This document shows, piece by piece, positions 52,804 through 61,924 of a stretch of 64,000 nucleotides of DNA. The stretch lies in NCBI RefSeq assembly GCF_011082085.1, contig NZ_CP041063.1:434001-498000 (forward strand), given 5' to 3'. The DNA comes from Bacillus sp. Cs-700 (GTDB lineage: Bacteria; Bacillota; Bacilli; Bacillales; Guptibacillaceae). Position 1 is the stretch's first letter, and every line of letters begins with the position of its first letter. Both the position numbers and the translations under genes were made by a program. The notes below the pieces were generated by a model. The model was not told the origin of the DNA and searched no databases. It saw nothing but the letters and a program-made list of their open reading frames with translations.

Positions 52804-54186
52804 GTGTCTAAGCTATGGGGTGGACGCTTTACAAAAGAAACAAATAAGCTCGTAGAAGAATATACAGCTTCGATCCAGTACGATAAAGAACTAGCAGAAG
52901 AAGATATTGAAGGCAGTTTGGCCCATGTTCAGATGCTTAGTGAATGCGGTGTGATTAGTTCCTCTGATATGGAAGAAATCAAGCGTGGTTTACTCATTGT
53001 TCTTGAGAATATTCAGAATGGAACGTTTAAATATGACGTTTCTCAAGAAGACATTCATATGAACATCGAAAAAGCACTTATTGATGAGATTGGACCAGTC
53101 GGTGGAAAGTTGCACACTGGAAGAAGCCGTAATGACCAGGTTGCAACAGATATGCATATGTACTTAATGAAAAAGGTTAATCTTTTTATTTCTCATATCC
53201 AAGAGGTTCAGCAGGCGATTCTAAGTCAGGCTGAATCTCATATTGAAACAGTTTTACCAGGGTATACACATTTGCAGCGAGCTCAACCTGTCTCATTCGC
53301 CCATCACATGCTCGCGTATTTCTGGATGTTTGAACGTGATAAAGAAAGATTCCAAGACAGCTTAAAGAGAACAAGTATGTTACCGCTAGGTGCAGGCGCA
53401 TTAGCTGGAACGACCTTTCCGATTGATCGCCATCGTTCGGCAGAACTGTTAGGGTTTGACGCAGTTTACCCGAATAGCATGGACGCTGTTAGTGACCGTG
53501 ATTTTATTGTCGAGTTTCTTTCAAATGCTTCCATGCTTATGATGCACATGTCACGTTTGTCTGAAGAATTGGTGATCTGGAGCAGTCAGGAATTCCAATT
53601 TATCGAACTAGACGACTCTTTTTGCACAGGATCTAGTATTATGCCCCAGAAAAAAAATCCGGATGTTCCTGAGCTTCTTCGAGCGAAAACAGGTCGAGTC
53701 TATGGGAATTTGTTTAGCTTATTAACTGTATTGAAGGGACTGCCGCTTGCTTATAACAAAGACATGCAGGAAGATAAGGAAGGCATGTTTGATACAGCTA
53801 AAACGCTTGATGGTGCGCTTCAACTTTTAGCTCCGATGATAGAAACGATGAGTGTCAAAGTTGAAAACATGAAGCAAGCTGTAAATGAAGATTATTCTAA
53901 TGCAACGGATATTGCAGATTACCTTGTTAACAAAGGCATGACTTTCCGTGAGTCACATGAGGTAATAGGGAAAATTGTCCTTTATGGAATTGAGAGGAAG
54001 AAATTTTTACTTGATCTTACAATGGAAGAATTTAAATCATTCACTCCGTTATTTGAAGAAGATGTATTTGATGTATTAAAACCTGCTAATGTGATGAATG
54101 CGAGAAAAAGTTATGGAGGAACGTCGCCAGAGCAAATCGCGATTCAGATTAAATTAGCTCAACGACAGGTGAAAGAAAATGAATAA
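52804..54186 (+). CDS. argH: Argininosuccinate lyase
   Basis: 460 residues of the fumarase/aspartase superfamily. Near the N-terminus is [11 protein letters not shown], then [16 protein letters not shown] (residues about 101-116), the catalytic His region [19 protein letters not shown], and the signature [15 protein letters not shown]. Releases arginine and fumarate. GTG start at 52804 after AAGGAGATGTTA. It is the last gene of the arginine unit. Confidence 0.96.
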   Translation: MSKLWGGRFTKETNKLVEEYTASIQYDKELAEEDIEGSLAHVQMLSECGVISSSDMEEIKRGLLIVLENIQNGTFKYDVSQEDIHMNIEKALIDEIGPVGGKLHTGRSRNDQVATDMHMYLMKKVNLFISHIQEVQQAILSQAESHIETVLPGYTHLQRAQPVSFAHHMLAYFWMFERDKERFQDSLKRTSMLPLGAGALAGTTFPIDRHRSAELLGFDAVYPNSMDAVSDRDFIVEFLSNASMLMMHMSRLSEELVIWSSQEFQFIELDDSFCTGSSIMPQKKNPDVPELLRAKTGRVYGNLFSLLTVLKGLPLAYNKDMQEDKEGMFDTAKTLDGALQLLAPMIETMSVKVENMKQAVNEDYSNATDIADYLVNKGMTFRESHEVIGKIVLYGIERKKFLLDLTMEEFKSFTPLFEEDVFDVLKPANVMNARKSYGGTSPEQIAIQIKLAQRQVKENE

Positions 54187-54506
54187 AGGGCCCTATCCGA
54201 TAGGATAAGACCCTCATGAAGAAGGAAGTTATTAGCGTTTGCTAAACAAGCGATGGGGTAGAACGGTAGTTGTCTTTTGGAGACACCTCTTTCTAATGAA
54301 AGTTGTTAGAGCCTTGTTTTACCAACAGAGTAGTTCAACGCGACCATCTCCTTAAAAGCTTCCGTTTTCCTTATGCACTTTTGTTCTTCCCTCTTCACTA
54401 GTTATGATAGCCACTTTCATCTTGTTCTATACATGCCCATTCAAATTTTTTTCGGATACTTTTTTTTGAAAGTGGGAGAATAGAAAGAGATGAAAGGAGG
54501 GATTTG
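54187..54506. other. Noncoding gap after argH
   Basis: About 320 bases without a supported gene on either strand. A hairpin lies at 54188-54213: GGGCCCTATCC-GATA-GGATAAGACCC, with one bulge. It has no T-run, so it is a weak terminator for argH or an mRNA-stabilising stem. The rest is AT-rich and shows nothing I can name. A short frame on the minus strand (54398-54580) has no ribosome binding site and is dismissed. Confidence 0.4.
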
Positions 54507-54644
54507 ATGGGCCGAGGAAAAGCATTTGACCATAAGAAAAAAGGGATGGAACGTGAACGACCTAAAACAGCAGATCGCACTAAATTCCCTTATGAAGCTT
54601 CAACAGGACATAAAACAATCCGTAATGAAGAACGTGAAGAATAA
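54507..54644 (+). CDS. Small hydrophilic conserved-looking protein (45 aa)
   Basis: Forty-five codons behind the excellent ribosome binding site AAAGGAGGG, followed by its own terminator. The product is very charged (MGRGKAFDHKKKGMERERP at the start, RNEEREE at the end) and lacks hydrophobic segments or Cys. The MGRGKAFDHKKKG opening resembles tiny Bacillus proteins of unknown role, some of which are packaged in spores; I cannot name the family. Confidence 0.65.
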   Translation: MGRGKAFDHKKKGMERERPKTADRTKFPYEASTGHKTIRNEEREE

Positions 54645-54648
54645 ATCG

Positions 54649-54676
54649 AGCTTCCTGCACATGCAGGGAGCTTTTT
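54649..54676 (+). terminator. Terminator of the 45-aa gene
   Basis: AGCTTCCTGCA and TGCAGGGAGCT form an 11-bp stem with one mismatch and a 2-base loop, then TTTTTG. Confidence 0.8.
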
Positions 54677-54758
54677 GTTTTTACGAAGCTTGCTTTCTTG
54701 AGCTTCATTTCCAAGTCCAGTAAACTTAGTGGTAGATGATTAAAAAGGGGATTTTAAT

Positions 54759-55628
54759 ATGGATTCAGTAGGCCTTGTATTAGAAGGCGGAGGAATGAGA
54801 GGGGTATACACAGCAGGTGTTTTAGAGTATATGATGGAGAATAATCTTTACTTTCCGTATGTTATTGGCGTCTCAGCTGGAGCGTGTAATGCTGCATCGT
54901 ATCTTTCAAGGCAAAGTGGAAGGAACCGTACAGTTCTTATTGATTTTGTGAATCATCCCGAGTACATCTCATACAAAAATTTAGTTCGCAAAAAGCAACT
55001 TTTTGGGATGGACTTAATTTTTGATGAAATTCCTTCCATGCATGTACCTTTTGATTTTAATACGTTTCAAAATGCAACGGAGCAATTTGTTATTGGCACC
55101 ACAGATATAACTACGGGAAAACCGTATTATTTTAATAAAAAAGATGATGGTGAACAGATTCTTTCGATTTTAAGAGCATCAAGCTCTCTGCCATTTATGG
55201 CTCCTCCCGTTCAAATTAACAATCGTTTTCACCTTGATGGAGGTATTACAGATCCAATACCTGTGCATAAATCTGAAGCGGATGGTAATCACAGTCATGT
55301 CGTTATTTTGACTCGTAATGAAGGATATCGAAAACAAAAATCTAAGCTTTCCTGGATGATTCAACGTATTTATCGGAAAAATCCAGCACTCGCTTTAGCC
55401 ATTACTTCCCGATATAAACATTACAACCAAACGCTTGATCATATTGAAGCCAATCGGGAGAATTACTTTATCATTCAACCTTCCTCACCTCTTGAAGTAG
55501 CACGGATAGAAAAGTCACAGCTTCGTCTCACGACTTTATACAATCAAGGATATGAAGAGATGAAACGGCATCATAAAGAACTAGAAGCTTGGCTTGAAAA
55601 GAGGGAATTAGCGAAAGAAACTGTTTGA
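54759..55628 (+). CDS. Patatin-like phospholipase
   Basis: 289 residues. Patatin fold with oxyanion motif LEGGGMRGVYTAGV at residues 8-21, the nucleophile Ser in IGVSAGACNAASY (about residue 40) and the dyad Asp in LDGGITDPIP (about residue 162). It probably hydrolyses acyl esters of phospholipids; the YjjU/RssA-like short form lacks a signal peptide and is cytoplasmic or membrane associated. Single gene with AAAAAGGGGAT upstream. Confidence 0.88.
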   Translation: MDSVGLVLEGGGMRGVYTAGVLEYMMENNLYFPYVIGVSAGACNAASYLSRQSGRNRTVLIDFVNHPEYISYKNLVRKKQLFGMDLIFDEIPSMHVPFDFNTFQNATEQFVIGTTDITTGKPYYFNKKDDGEQILSILRASSSLPFMAPPVQINNRFHLDGGITDPIPVHKSEADGNHSHVVILTRNEGYRKQKSKLSWMIQRIYRKNPALALAITSRYKHYNQTLDHIEANRENYFIIQPSSPLEVARIEKSQLRLTTLYNQGYEEMKRHHKELEAWLEKRELAKETV

Positions 55629-55701
55629 ATGTGTGATCATATGTTTAATCATATGGCAAACTTGGGAACAGTTCACCAACACTATGTAGGAGGTCTTTCA
55701 A

Positions 55702-57150
55702 GTGAAAAGCTATCAAATATACATTAATGGTGAATTTACTAACAGTCATTCAGAAGAAATGCTCGACGTGATCAATCCAGCGACAGAAGAAGTGATTTCG
55801 AGAATTCCAAAAAGTGATGAGAATGACGTGCAGCGTGCTATAGAAGCAGCTAAAGCTTCCCAAAGAGATTGGGAAAAGAAACCTTCAATCGAACGAGCAG
55901 AATACTTATACAAACTTGCCGATAAAATAGAAGAGAAAAAAGAGACGTTTATTAACATGTTAACTGAAGAAAATGGTAAAACAGTAGATGCTTCAAAGGC
56001 TGAAGTAGACTTAACGATTGATTACTTCCGCTATATGGCAGGCTGGGCAAGAAGATATGAAGGAGAAGTTCTACCAAGTGATCGCCCAAATGAAAATATT
56101 CTTGTTCTGAAAAAACCAATTGGAATTGTTGGTGGTATCGTTCCATGGAACTTCCCAATGTTCATTTTTGCTCGAAAGGTAGCACCAGCATTTGTAACAG
56201 GTTGTCCGATCATTATTAAACCAAGTCAATATACGCCGAATACAGCATGTGAGCTAGCAAGCATTATTCATGATATTGGCGTTCCTAAAGGAGTTTTTAG
56301 CTTAGTGACTGGTAAAGGTTCAGACATTGGTACACCTCTTGCTTCTTCACCAGATGTGCAAATGATTAGTTTAACAGGAAGCTATCCGGCAGGTTCAAAA
56401 GTGATGGAAGCGGCCGCTAAAAACATTACGAAAGTGAACTTGGAGCTAGGTGGTAAAGCACCTGCTATCGTAACCAAACATGCGAACGTGGACCTTGCCG
56501 TTGAAAAGATTACGACTTCCCGAATTACGAACAACGGTCAGGCTTGTACGAATGCAGAGCGTGTTTATGTTCATGAAGACGTAGCTGAAGAATTCATTTC
56601 AAAAATAACAGAAACGTTCAAGAATACAAAAGTTGGAGATTCATTAAAAGAAGATGGATGTGACATTGGTCCACTAGCGAATAAACAGCAAATCGACTCT
56701 GTTGAAGAAATGGTGAACAATGCCGTTAAAGCTGGTGCAGTTGTAAAAACAGGTGGTAAGCGTGTAGACCGAGATAAAGGCTTTTTCTTTGAACCAACTG
56801 TTTTGACAGATGTATCACAAGATATGAATGTCATTCAAGAAGAAATTTTCGGGCCAGTTTTACCAATTGTTGTTTATAGTAATTTTGATAAAGTGCTTGA
56901 AATGGCTAACGACACTTACTACGGTCTTTCTTCATCAATCTTTAGTGATAACATGCATGAAGTCATGAAAGCTTCAAATGTTCTTCGCTATGGTGAAACG
57001 TATGTGAACCGCGAGAACTTTGAAGCCGTACAAGGTTTCCACGCTGGAATGGGCCAATCTGGTATTGGTGGTGCCGATGGAAAACACGGTCTTAATGAAT
57101 ACCTTAAGACTCACGTGATTTATATGGAATATGATCAAGATATTAAATAA
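55702..57150 (+). CDS. aldA: Aldehyde dehydrogenase, AldA-like (lactaldehyde/glycolaldehyde type)
   Basis: 482 residues. NAD(P)-dependent ALDH: GIVGGIVPWNFP, IIKPSQYTPNT, NLELGGKAPAIV with catalytic Glu (about residue 251), and the nucleophile Cys in NNGQACTNAERVYV (about residue 285). The C-terminal YVNRENFEAVQGFHAGMGQSGIGGADGKHGLNEYL region is what I associate with E. coli AldA rather than other subfamilies. GTG start at 55702 after TAGGAGG. It is not linked to the carotenoid clusters; participation in pigment aldehyde oxidation cannot be claimed. Confidence 0.87.
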   Translation: MKSYQIYINGEFTNSHSEEMLDVINPATEEVISRIPKSDENDVQRAIEAAKASQRDWEKKPSIERAEYLYKLADKIEEKKETFINMLTEENGKTVDASKAEVDLTIDYFRYMAGWARRYEGEVLPSDRPNENILVLKKPIGIVGGIVPWNFPMFIFARKVAPAFVTGCPIIIKPSQYTPNTACELASIIHDIGVPKGVFSLVTGKGSDIGTPLASSPDVQMISLTGSYPAGSKVMEAAAKNITKVNLELGGKAPAIVTKHANVDLAVEKITTSRITNNGQACTNAERVYVHEDVAEEFISKITETFKNTKVGDSLKEDGCDIGPLANKQQIDSVEEMVNNAVKAGAVVKTGGKRVDRDKGFFFEPTVLTDVSQDMNVIQEEIFGPVLPIVVYSNFDKVLEMANDTYYGLSSSIFSDNMHEVMKASNVLRYGETYVNRENFEAVQGFHAGMGQSGIGGADGKHGLNEYLKTHVIYMEYDQDIK

Positions 57151-57154
57151 TGAG

Positions 57155-57176
57155 AACCGGGCATATGCCCGGTTTT
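57155..57176 (+). terminator. Terminator of aldA
   Basis: AACCGGGCATATGCCCGGTTTT: a compact palindromic stem with T tail. Confidence 0.8.
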
Positions 57177-57255
57177 CTAATGTTTGAAGAAAGTTGAATA
57201 TAGGGCGTATAATAGGAAGGCAGAACAATATTAATATAAAGAAAAGAGGGAGAAT

Positions 57256-58371
57256 ATGTTTGATTCTCGTATTATAGAGTTTGCTGAGAAATTAGTCCAA
57301 TACTCAACCAAGGTTCAGCAAGGTGAACATGTGTTAATCGAAGCATTTGATGTAGACAATACTCTTGTACGCAGCATTGTGAAAGAGGTACATAAAGCGG
57401 GTGGTTTTCCTCATGTCAACTTGAGAAATAATCAGGTTCTTCGGGAACTGTTGATGAATGCGACTGAAGAACAAATCACGGAGTGGGCTGAGATTGATTT
57501 AAATCAAATGAAGAAAATGAATGCTTACATTGGAATACGTGGCTCTGAGAATATTAATGAGCTTTCTGACGTACCAGAAGCGAAAATGGCGTTATATAAT
57601 CAAATTTACAAAACAAAAGTTCACAGTAATCAACGTGTGAAGCATACAAAATGGGTTGTGATGAGGTATCCAAATGAATCAATGGCACAGCTTTCTGGTA
57701 TGAGTACTGAAGCATTTGAAGATTTCTACTTCAATGTTTGCACGATGGATTATGCAAAAATGAGCGAAGCGATGGATTCACTTGTGGATCGTATGAACAA
57801 AGCCGACGAGGTTCGAATTGTTTCTCCTGACACAAACCTAAGTTTCTCCATCAAAGATATTCCAGCTGTAAAATGTGCTGGTGAACTTAATATACCAGAT
57901 GGGGAAGTTTTTACTGCACCAGTTAAGGAAAGTGTAAATGGTGTCATTACGTATAATACACCTTCTCCTTACAATGGTTTTGTATTTGAGAATGTCCAGC
58001 TTACGTTCGAAAACGGGAAAGTGATCGATGCTGAAGCAAATGATACAGAGAGGCTAAATCAAATTCTCGATACGGATGAAGGAGCTCGGTATATCGGCGA
58101 ATTTGCGATTGGTGTCAATCCGTTCATTCGTGAGCCAATGAAAGATATTCTATTTGATGAAAAAATAGATGGTTCTTTCCATTTCACACCAGGACAAGCA
58201 TACGATGAAGCGCCAAACGGCAATGATTCATCTGTTCACTGGGACCTTGTCTTAATTCAACGCCCTGAATATGGTGGCGGTGAAATTTGGTTTGATGACG
58301 AGTTAATTCGCAAAGACGGCAAGTTTGTCCCTGAAGCGCTTCAAGTGTTAAATCCAGAAAATCTTAAATAA
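57256..58371 (+). CDS. Aminopeptidase, family M29 (AmpS/AmpT-like)
   Basis: 371 residues, shorter than B. subtilis AmpS (about 410) but close to other M29 members. Metal-binding elements expected in M29 are seen in GELNIPDGEVFTAPV (Glu), VFENVQLTFENGKV, RYIGEFAIGVNP (Glu) and SVHWDLVL (His, Asp), as in thermophilic AmpT. Metallo-aminopeptidase of the cytoplasm. GAAAAGAGGGAGAAT upstream of the ATG; own terminator downstream. Confidence 0.9.
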   Translation: MFDSRIIEFAEKLVQYSTKVQQGEHVLIEAFDVDNTLVRSIVKEVHKAGGFPHVNLRNNQVLRELLMNATEEQITEWAEIDLNQMKKMNAYIGIRGSENINELSDVPEAKMALYNQIYKTKVHSNQRVKHTKWVVMRYPNESMAQLSGMSTEAFEDFYFNVCTMDYAKMSEAMDSLVDRMNKADEVRIVSPDTNLSFSIKDIPAVKCAGELNIPDGEVFTAPVKESVNGVITYNTPSPYNGFVFENVQLTFENGKVIDAEANDTERLNQILDTDEGARYIGEFAIGVNPFIREPMKDILFDEKIDGSFHFTPGQAYDEAPNGNDSSVHWDLVLIQRPEYGGGEIWFDDELIRKDGKFVPEALQVLNPENLK

Positions 58372-58378
58372 AGATGAG

Positions 58379-58404
58379 AAACGCATCCATTGGATGCGTT
58401 TTTT
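58379..58404 (+). terminator. Terminator of the M29 aminopeptidase gene
   Basis: AACGCATCCA and TGGATGCGTT form a perfect stem followed by T's. Confidence 0.85.
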
Positions 58405-58482
58405 CGTACAGATGACCAATCACATTTTCACATTTTTGAATATAAATAAAGAAAACTACTTTAAGACAGGAAGTGCCTTCCA

Positions 58483-58689
58483 ATGGAAATACATTGTGAT
58501 GGATGTACGAAGGAGATGAGAGACTGGGAAACCATTCATATGGTGAAGTTCGATAAATGGTATGTTGGTCATTTCAACTGTTTATTGAACTTGAAAAAAA
58601 AATTGAATCTCAATAGACCGATTAAGTGGGATAAATTAGAAGGTAAGAAGGATAATCAAAAAGACTCGGATGGGAAAACAGCGAATTAG
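58483..58689 (+). CDS. Small protein with CxxC motif (68 aa)
   Basis: Behind GACAGGAAGTGCCTTCCA. N-terminal MEIHCDGCTKEMRDW has a Cys5-x2-Cys8 pair, and FNCLL a further Cys; together with His residues (His4, His31) this could form a zinc site. The second half is very charged. No recognised family. A perfect bidirectional terminator follows it. Confidence 0.6.
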   Translation: MEIHCDGCTKEMRDWETIHMVKFDKWYVGHFNCLLNLKKKLNLNRPIKWDKLEGKKDNQKDSDGKTAN

Positions 58690-58699
58690 ATCGAGGGGC

Positions 58700-58735
58700 A
58701 AGAAAAGACGCTAACTTTAGGTAGCGTCTTTTCTT
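58700..58735. terminator. Bidirectional terminator between the 68-aa gene and the Crp-family gene
   Basis: AAGAAAAGACGCTA pairs perfectly with TAGCGTCTTTTCTT, with an 8-base loop, between converging genes. Confidence 0.85.
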
Positions 58736-58759
58736 GTGATTTATATATGAAACATTTCT

Positions 58760-59464
58760 TTATTCGCCGCTTTCTTCCATATAAGTTATTGCTTGTTCTG
58801 CGTGGATCGCAAATGTGAGTGGCGTTTTTTTTATGTAGCCAGCCTTCTTAAGTTCGCTAATCGTGGCGCTCACTGTTTCTCTGGTTGAACCGATCATTGT
58901 GGCAATATCATAATGTGTTAACTTGATGTCAATGGTTTGCCATTCATTTTTTCTTTTCCCGAATTTTTCACTTAGTTTCAACAAAAGCGAAAGGATTCGA
59001 TATTTCACACTTCTTAACGCAAGGTTTTCGCTCATTTCATAGATTTCTTTCAAGCGAGCTGAGAGGATTTCAATAAATTTGATAGCGAGTTTAGGGTTTT
59101 CGGAAATAAGTTCTTCAAATTGATCTTTACCGATAACGCAAATGTAGACGTCAGACATTGCCTCTGCGTATACAGAATCATCGTTTAAGGAGAAACTTGA
59201 TGTTTCCCCAAAAATATTTCCGTCTCCTAAGAGGTCAACTGTTAGTTGTTTGCCTACCGCATTTGAGCGATAGAGACGAACCGTCCCTTTTTTCAATAGA
59301 AATAGAGCTTTCATGGGCTTTTCAGGACCAAGTATCACCGTCCCTTTTTTTAAAGGCTGCATGTCACTAACGCGATCAATTTGCATTAAATCATCCATTT
59401 CCAATTCTTCAAATAAGTTGATTTGAGATAACATTGTTAATTTATCGATTTCCTTCACCTGCAT
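58760..59464 (-). CDS. Crp/Fnr family transcriptional regulator
   Basis: Up to 234 residues. N-terminal cyclic-nucleotide-binding-like beta barrel (about 15-130, with GDGNIFGETSSFS), dimer helix, and C-terminal winged HTH whose recognition helix is in ATMIGSTRETVSATISELKKAGYI. Only one Cys is present and no N- or C-terminal Cys cluster, so it is not a [4Fe-4S] Fnr; the ligand is unknown. The first ATG lacks a ribosome binding site, and the ATG at 59434 (MLSQINLFEEL), 14 bases after AAGGAAA, may be the true start. Confidence 0.87.
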   Translation of the reverse strand: MQVKEIDKLTMLSQINLFEELEMDDLMQIDRVSDMQPLKKGTVILGPEKPMKALFLLKKGTVRLYRSNAVGKQLTVDLLGDGNIFGETSSFSLNDDSVYAEAMSDVYICVIGKDQFEELISENPKLAIKFIEILSARLKEIYEMSENLALRSVKYRILSLLLKLSEKFGKRKNEWQTIDIKLTHYDIATMIGSTRETVSATISELKKAGYIKKTPLTFAIHAEQAITYMEESGE

Positions 59465-59559
59465 TCGTTTAATTGGTGCTCTGTTCTGTAAGTTAGCCTA
59501 CAGAGTCTTACTTATTTTATTAGTTATACTTAGTCTTGTTAGGAGGTTAAAGGTCTAAC

Positions 59560-59697
59560 ATGGAACACATTAAATTATACACGATTACATACTGTATTGA
59601 ATGTCTCAAGATCAACCAACAAATGGTATTTCATGGTGAACTTAATGTGCCTTTTTTAGTAGAAGGAGATCGGTCTATTGCTCTAGACAATATGTAA
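59560..59697 (+). CDS. Very small CxxC protein (45 aa), possible glutaredoxin-like fragment
   Basis: An ATG with AGGAGG and AAAGGT upstream opens 45 codons. KLYTITYCIECLKIN carries a Cys12-x2-Cys15 pair just after a beta strand, reminiscent of the start of glutaredoxin/thioredoxin domains, but the protein ends after half a domain. It lies between the Crp-family gene and the lipase gene. It may be a small independent redox protein, a decayed glutaredoxin, or not a gene. Confidence 0.42.
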   Translation: MEHIKLYTITYCIECLKINQQMVFHGELNVPFLVEGDRSIALDNM

Positions 59698-59765
59698 GTG
59701 GAATGCTAGTCACCTGTGGAGGATGAGGTGAATATTGTAGAGCATCTAATAAATGAGGTGATACA

Positions 59766-60404
59766 ATGTTAGCTTGTCATCCTGCAATAGGTTACACAGC
59801 AATCGGTGACTCTATTACATTAGGAACGGGGACCTTGTTGTTTTCTCCAACTTTTGTAGATTTTTATAAAAGTGATTTACAATGTTCCATAAGCAAAACG
59901 GTGAATGTAAGTGTTTTTGCTGAAAATGGAGCGACGACGTTGGAAGTAAAAAAATGGCTTGCTTGCTCGAAGATCGACCTGAGACAAACGAAAATCGTAA
60001 CTTTAACAGCTGGTGGAAATGACCTTATCGATGCGGCTGAATCTTACGCGATAACGAAAAAAGATACTGTTTTGGATGATGCTTTAAAGGTTTGCTGCCA
60101 AAATATGAGCTGGATTGTGTCCTATTTGTCTAAAGCTCTCAAACAGTCAGATGGAAAAGCGATGATACGAATTGTTAACTTGTATAACCCCATTCCTACT
60201 ATTCCTTTTTCGGATTACTGGGTAAAGCAGTTCAACCGTCATATTGACAAATGTTCCACTGGAGAGTTGGTGAGAGTAGCTAATGTATTTCCCGTTTTTA
60301 AAGGGAAAGAAAAGCAATTGTTAGCTTCAGATTGTATCCACCCAAACACGCATGGACATAAAGAAATTTCAAATGTACTTATGAAAACAGGAATTAGTTT
60401 ATAA
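59766..60404 (+). CDS. lipC: SGNH/GDSL hydrolase, LipC-like spore germination lipase
   Basis: 212 residues, the size of B. subtilis LipC. Block I TAIGDSITLGTG with nucleophile Ser (about residue 17), block III TLTAGGNDLIDAAES, and block V SDCIHPNTHGH with Asp and His. LLASDCIHPN and the NLYNPIPTIPF stretch resemble LipC, a phospholipase of the spore coat needed for germination. GAGGTGATACA precedes the ATG. No signal peptide. Confidence 0.82.
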   Translation: MLACHPAIGYTAIGDSITLGTGTLLFSPTFVDFYKSDLQCSISKTVNVSVFAENGATTLEVKKWLACSKIDLRQTKIVTLTAGGNDLIDAAESYAITKKDTVLDDALKVCCQNMSWIVSYLSKALKQSDGKAMIRIVNLYNPIPTIPFSDYWVKQFNRHIDKCSTGELVRVANVFPVFKGKEKQLLASDCIHPNTHGHKEISNVLMKTGISL

Positions 60405-60474
60405 ATGTTTAATTTATTTGAAGCAAGGGTAAATTTTTGTGTTAATACATTATAGAAATACTAGGGAGGAACAT

Positions 60475-61761
60475 ATGGTACAACAATCGATTCAATTAAG
60501 CGAATTACGAGAACAATTGGTTCATTCCTTTGAGGCGACACGCGCAATGACAAATACATTAGTGGAACCGCTTGAGACGGAGGATTTCACGATCCAATCA
60601 ATTCCCGATGTAAGTCCTCCCAAATGGCATATGGCTCACACAACTTGGTTTTTTGAGACGTTTATACTAAAAGAGTATAAAGAAAATTATGAGTCTTTTC
60701 ATAAAGAATTTGACTATTTATTTAACTCGTACTATGAGAGTGTTGGAAGTTACTTTCCACGACATTCAAGGGGATTATTAAGTAGACCAAGTATCGATAA
60801 AGTAAGAAGTTATCGCTCGGATATCGATGAAGAAATGGTGAACTTAATTCAACAACTCGATGAAGGACATCTTCATCATGTTGCAGATCTCGTTGAAATT
60901 GGACTAAATCATGAACAGCAGCACCAAGAACTTTTAATGACAGATATTAAATATAACTTCTCCGTTAATCCGTTGTACCCTGTATACCGTCCACTTGATG
61001 GCGAACCTACAGCAAAAGCGACACCTTTAGAGTGGGTGTCATTTGAGGGTGGGCTTATTGAAACGGGTATGGATGAAGACGACGGCTTTTCTTTTGACAA
61101 TGAGCGACCAGTACATAAGGTATGGCTTGAACCATATAAGTTAGCGACGAGAACTGTGACGAACGGAGAATACATGGAATTTATCAATGCTGGAGGATAT
61201 GAACAGGCTACCTACTGGTTGTCTGACGGATGGGCAACTGTGAAGAAAGAAAATTGGAAAGCGCCATTGCATTGGATCAAAAAAGATGGTGAGTGGTATG
61301 CGTTTACGCTTCATGGACTAGTGCCGATTAATAAAGAAGAGCCCGTTACCCACATTAGCTATTACGAAGCCGAAGCATATGCAAGCTTTGTAGGGAAGCG
61401 CCTACCTTCAGAATCAGAATGGGAAGTTGCAGTGAGGGATCAGCCGATCGCTGGTAATTTTGTAGAGGATGGTCACTATCATCCGGTTGCATCAGTGAAA
61501 GAAGAAGAAGGTAACATTAAAAAAGCTTATGGAGATGTATGGGAATGGACGAAAAGTCCTTATATGCCATATCCAGGTAATAAACCACTTGACGGAGCAT
61601 TAGGTGAATATAATGCCAAATTTATGAGTAGCCAAATGATTTTACGAGGAGGGTCATGCGTCACTTCGCAATCACATATCCGTCCGACATATCGTAATTT
61701 CTTTGGTCCTGAGAAACGCTGGCAATTTACAGGCATTCGCCTTGCTGAGGACGTGGAATAA
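60475..61761 (+). CDS. egtB: EgtB-like iron(II)-dependent sulfoxide synthase (DinB plus FGE-sulfatase domains)
   Basis: 428 residues. The N-terminal DinB-like helical bundle carries the predicted 3-His iron site: WHMAHTTWFFE (near residue 55) and the HxxxH pair in HEQQHQELLM (about residue 145). The C-terminal formylglycine-generating-enzyme-like domain contains RPVHKVWLEPYKLATRTVTNGEY, RLPSESEWEVA, YGDVWEWTKSPY and LRGGSCVTS, with VFxxxxFxxxRWxxTGxRLA-type ending. This is the EgtB architecture (C-S bond formation on a histidine betaine in ergothioneine synthesis). ATG at 60475 after AGGGAGGA. No EgtD methyltransferase gene follows. Confidence 0.85.
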   Translation: MVQQSIQLSELREQLVHSFEATRAMTNTLVEPLETEDFTIQSIPDVSPPKWHMAHTTWFFETFILKEYKENYESFHKEFDYLFNSYYESVGSYFPRHSRGLLSRPSIDKVRSYRSDIDEEMVNLIQQLDEGHLHHVADLVEIGLNHEQQHQELLMTDIKYNFSVNPLYPVYRPLDGEPTAKATPLEWVSFEGGLIETGMDEDDGFSFDNERPVHKVWLEPYKLATRTVTNGEYMEFINAGGYEQATYWLSDGWATVKKENWKAPLHWIKKDGEWYAFTLHGLVPINKEEPVTHISYYEAEAYASFVGKRLPSESEWEVAVRDQPIAGNFVEDGHYHPVASVKEEEGNIKKAYGDVWEWTKSPYMPYPGNKPLDGALGEYNAKFMSSQMILRGGSCVTSQSHIRPTYRNFFGPEKRWQFTGIRLAEDVE

Positions 61762-61924
61762 CTGGGGATTTTAGCCTAATTTACTAAGTTACTAGACATG
61801 TCAGACTTCGACCTCTTTAAGCTTTAAGTTCTTAATGCTGACAGATCGTAATCTTCCTTACAGACATTAGAAGATTATTTCGATATAATTGTCTCTGAAG
61901 ATAAAGATAGAAGGAGAGATAAAT

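Noticed and set aside
54188-54213. Strong terminator after argH
   Set aside because: The stem has a bulge and no T-run follows. It may be only a stabilising hairpin, so it is mentioned in the gap entry but not called a terminator.
56571-56834. Antisense frames of 60-140 codons inside aldA, carB, argB/argD, topB and the crt genes
   Set aside because: They mirror the codon structure of the real gene, lack ribosome binding sites and encode low-complexity or serine-rich products.
55702-57150. Aldehyde dehydrogenase as the carotenoid aldehyde dehydrogenase (AldH) of a staphyloxanthin-like pathway
   Set aside because: C-terminal signatures point to the AldA (lactaldehyde/glycolaldehyde) group, and the gene is 28 kb from the crt genes with its own ribosome binding site and terminator. 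Context gives no support.
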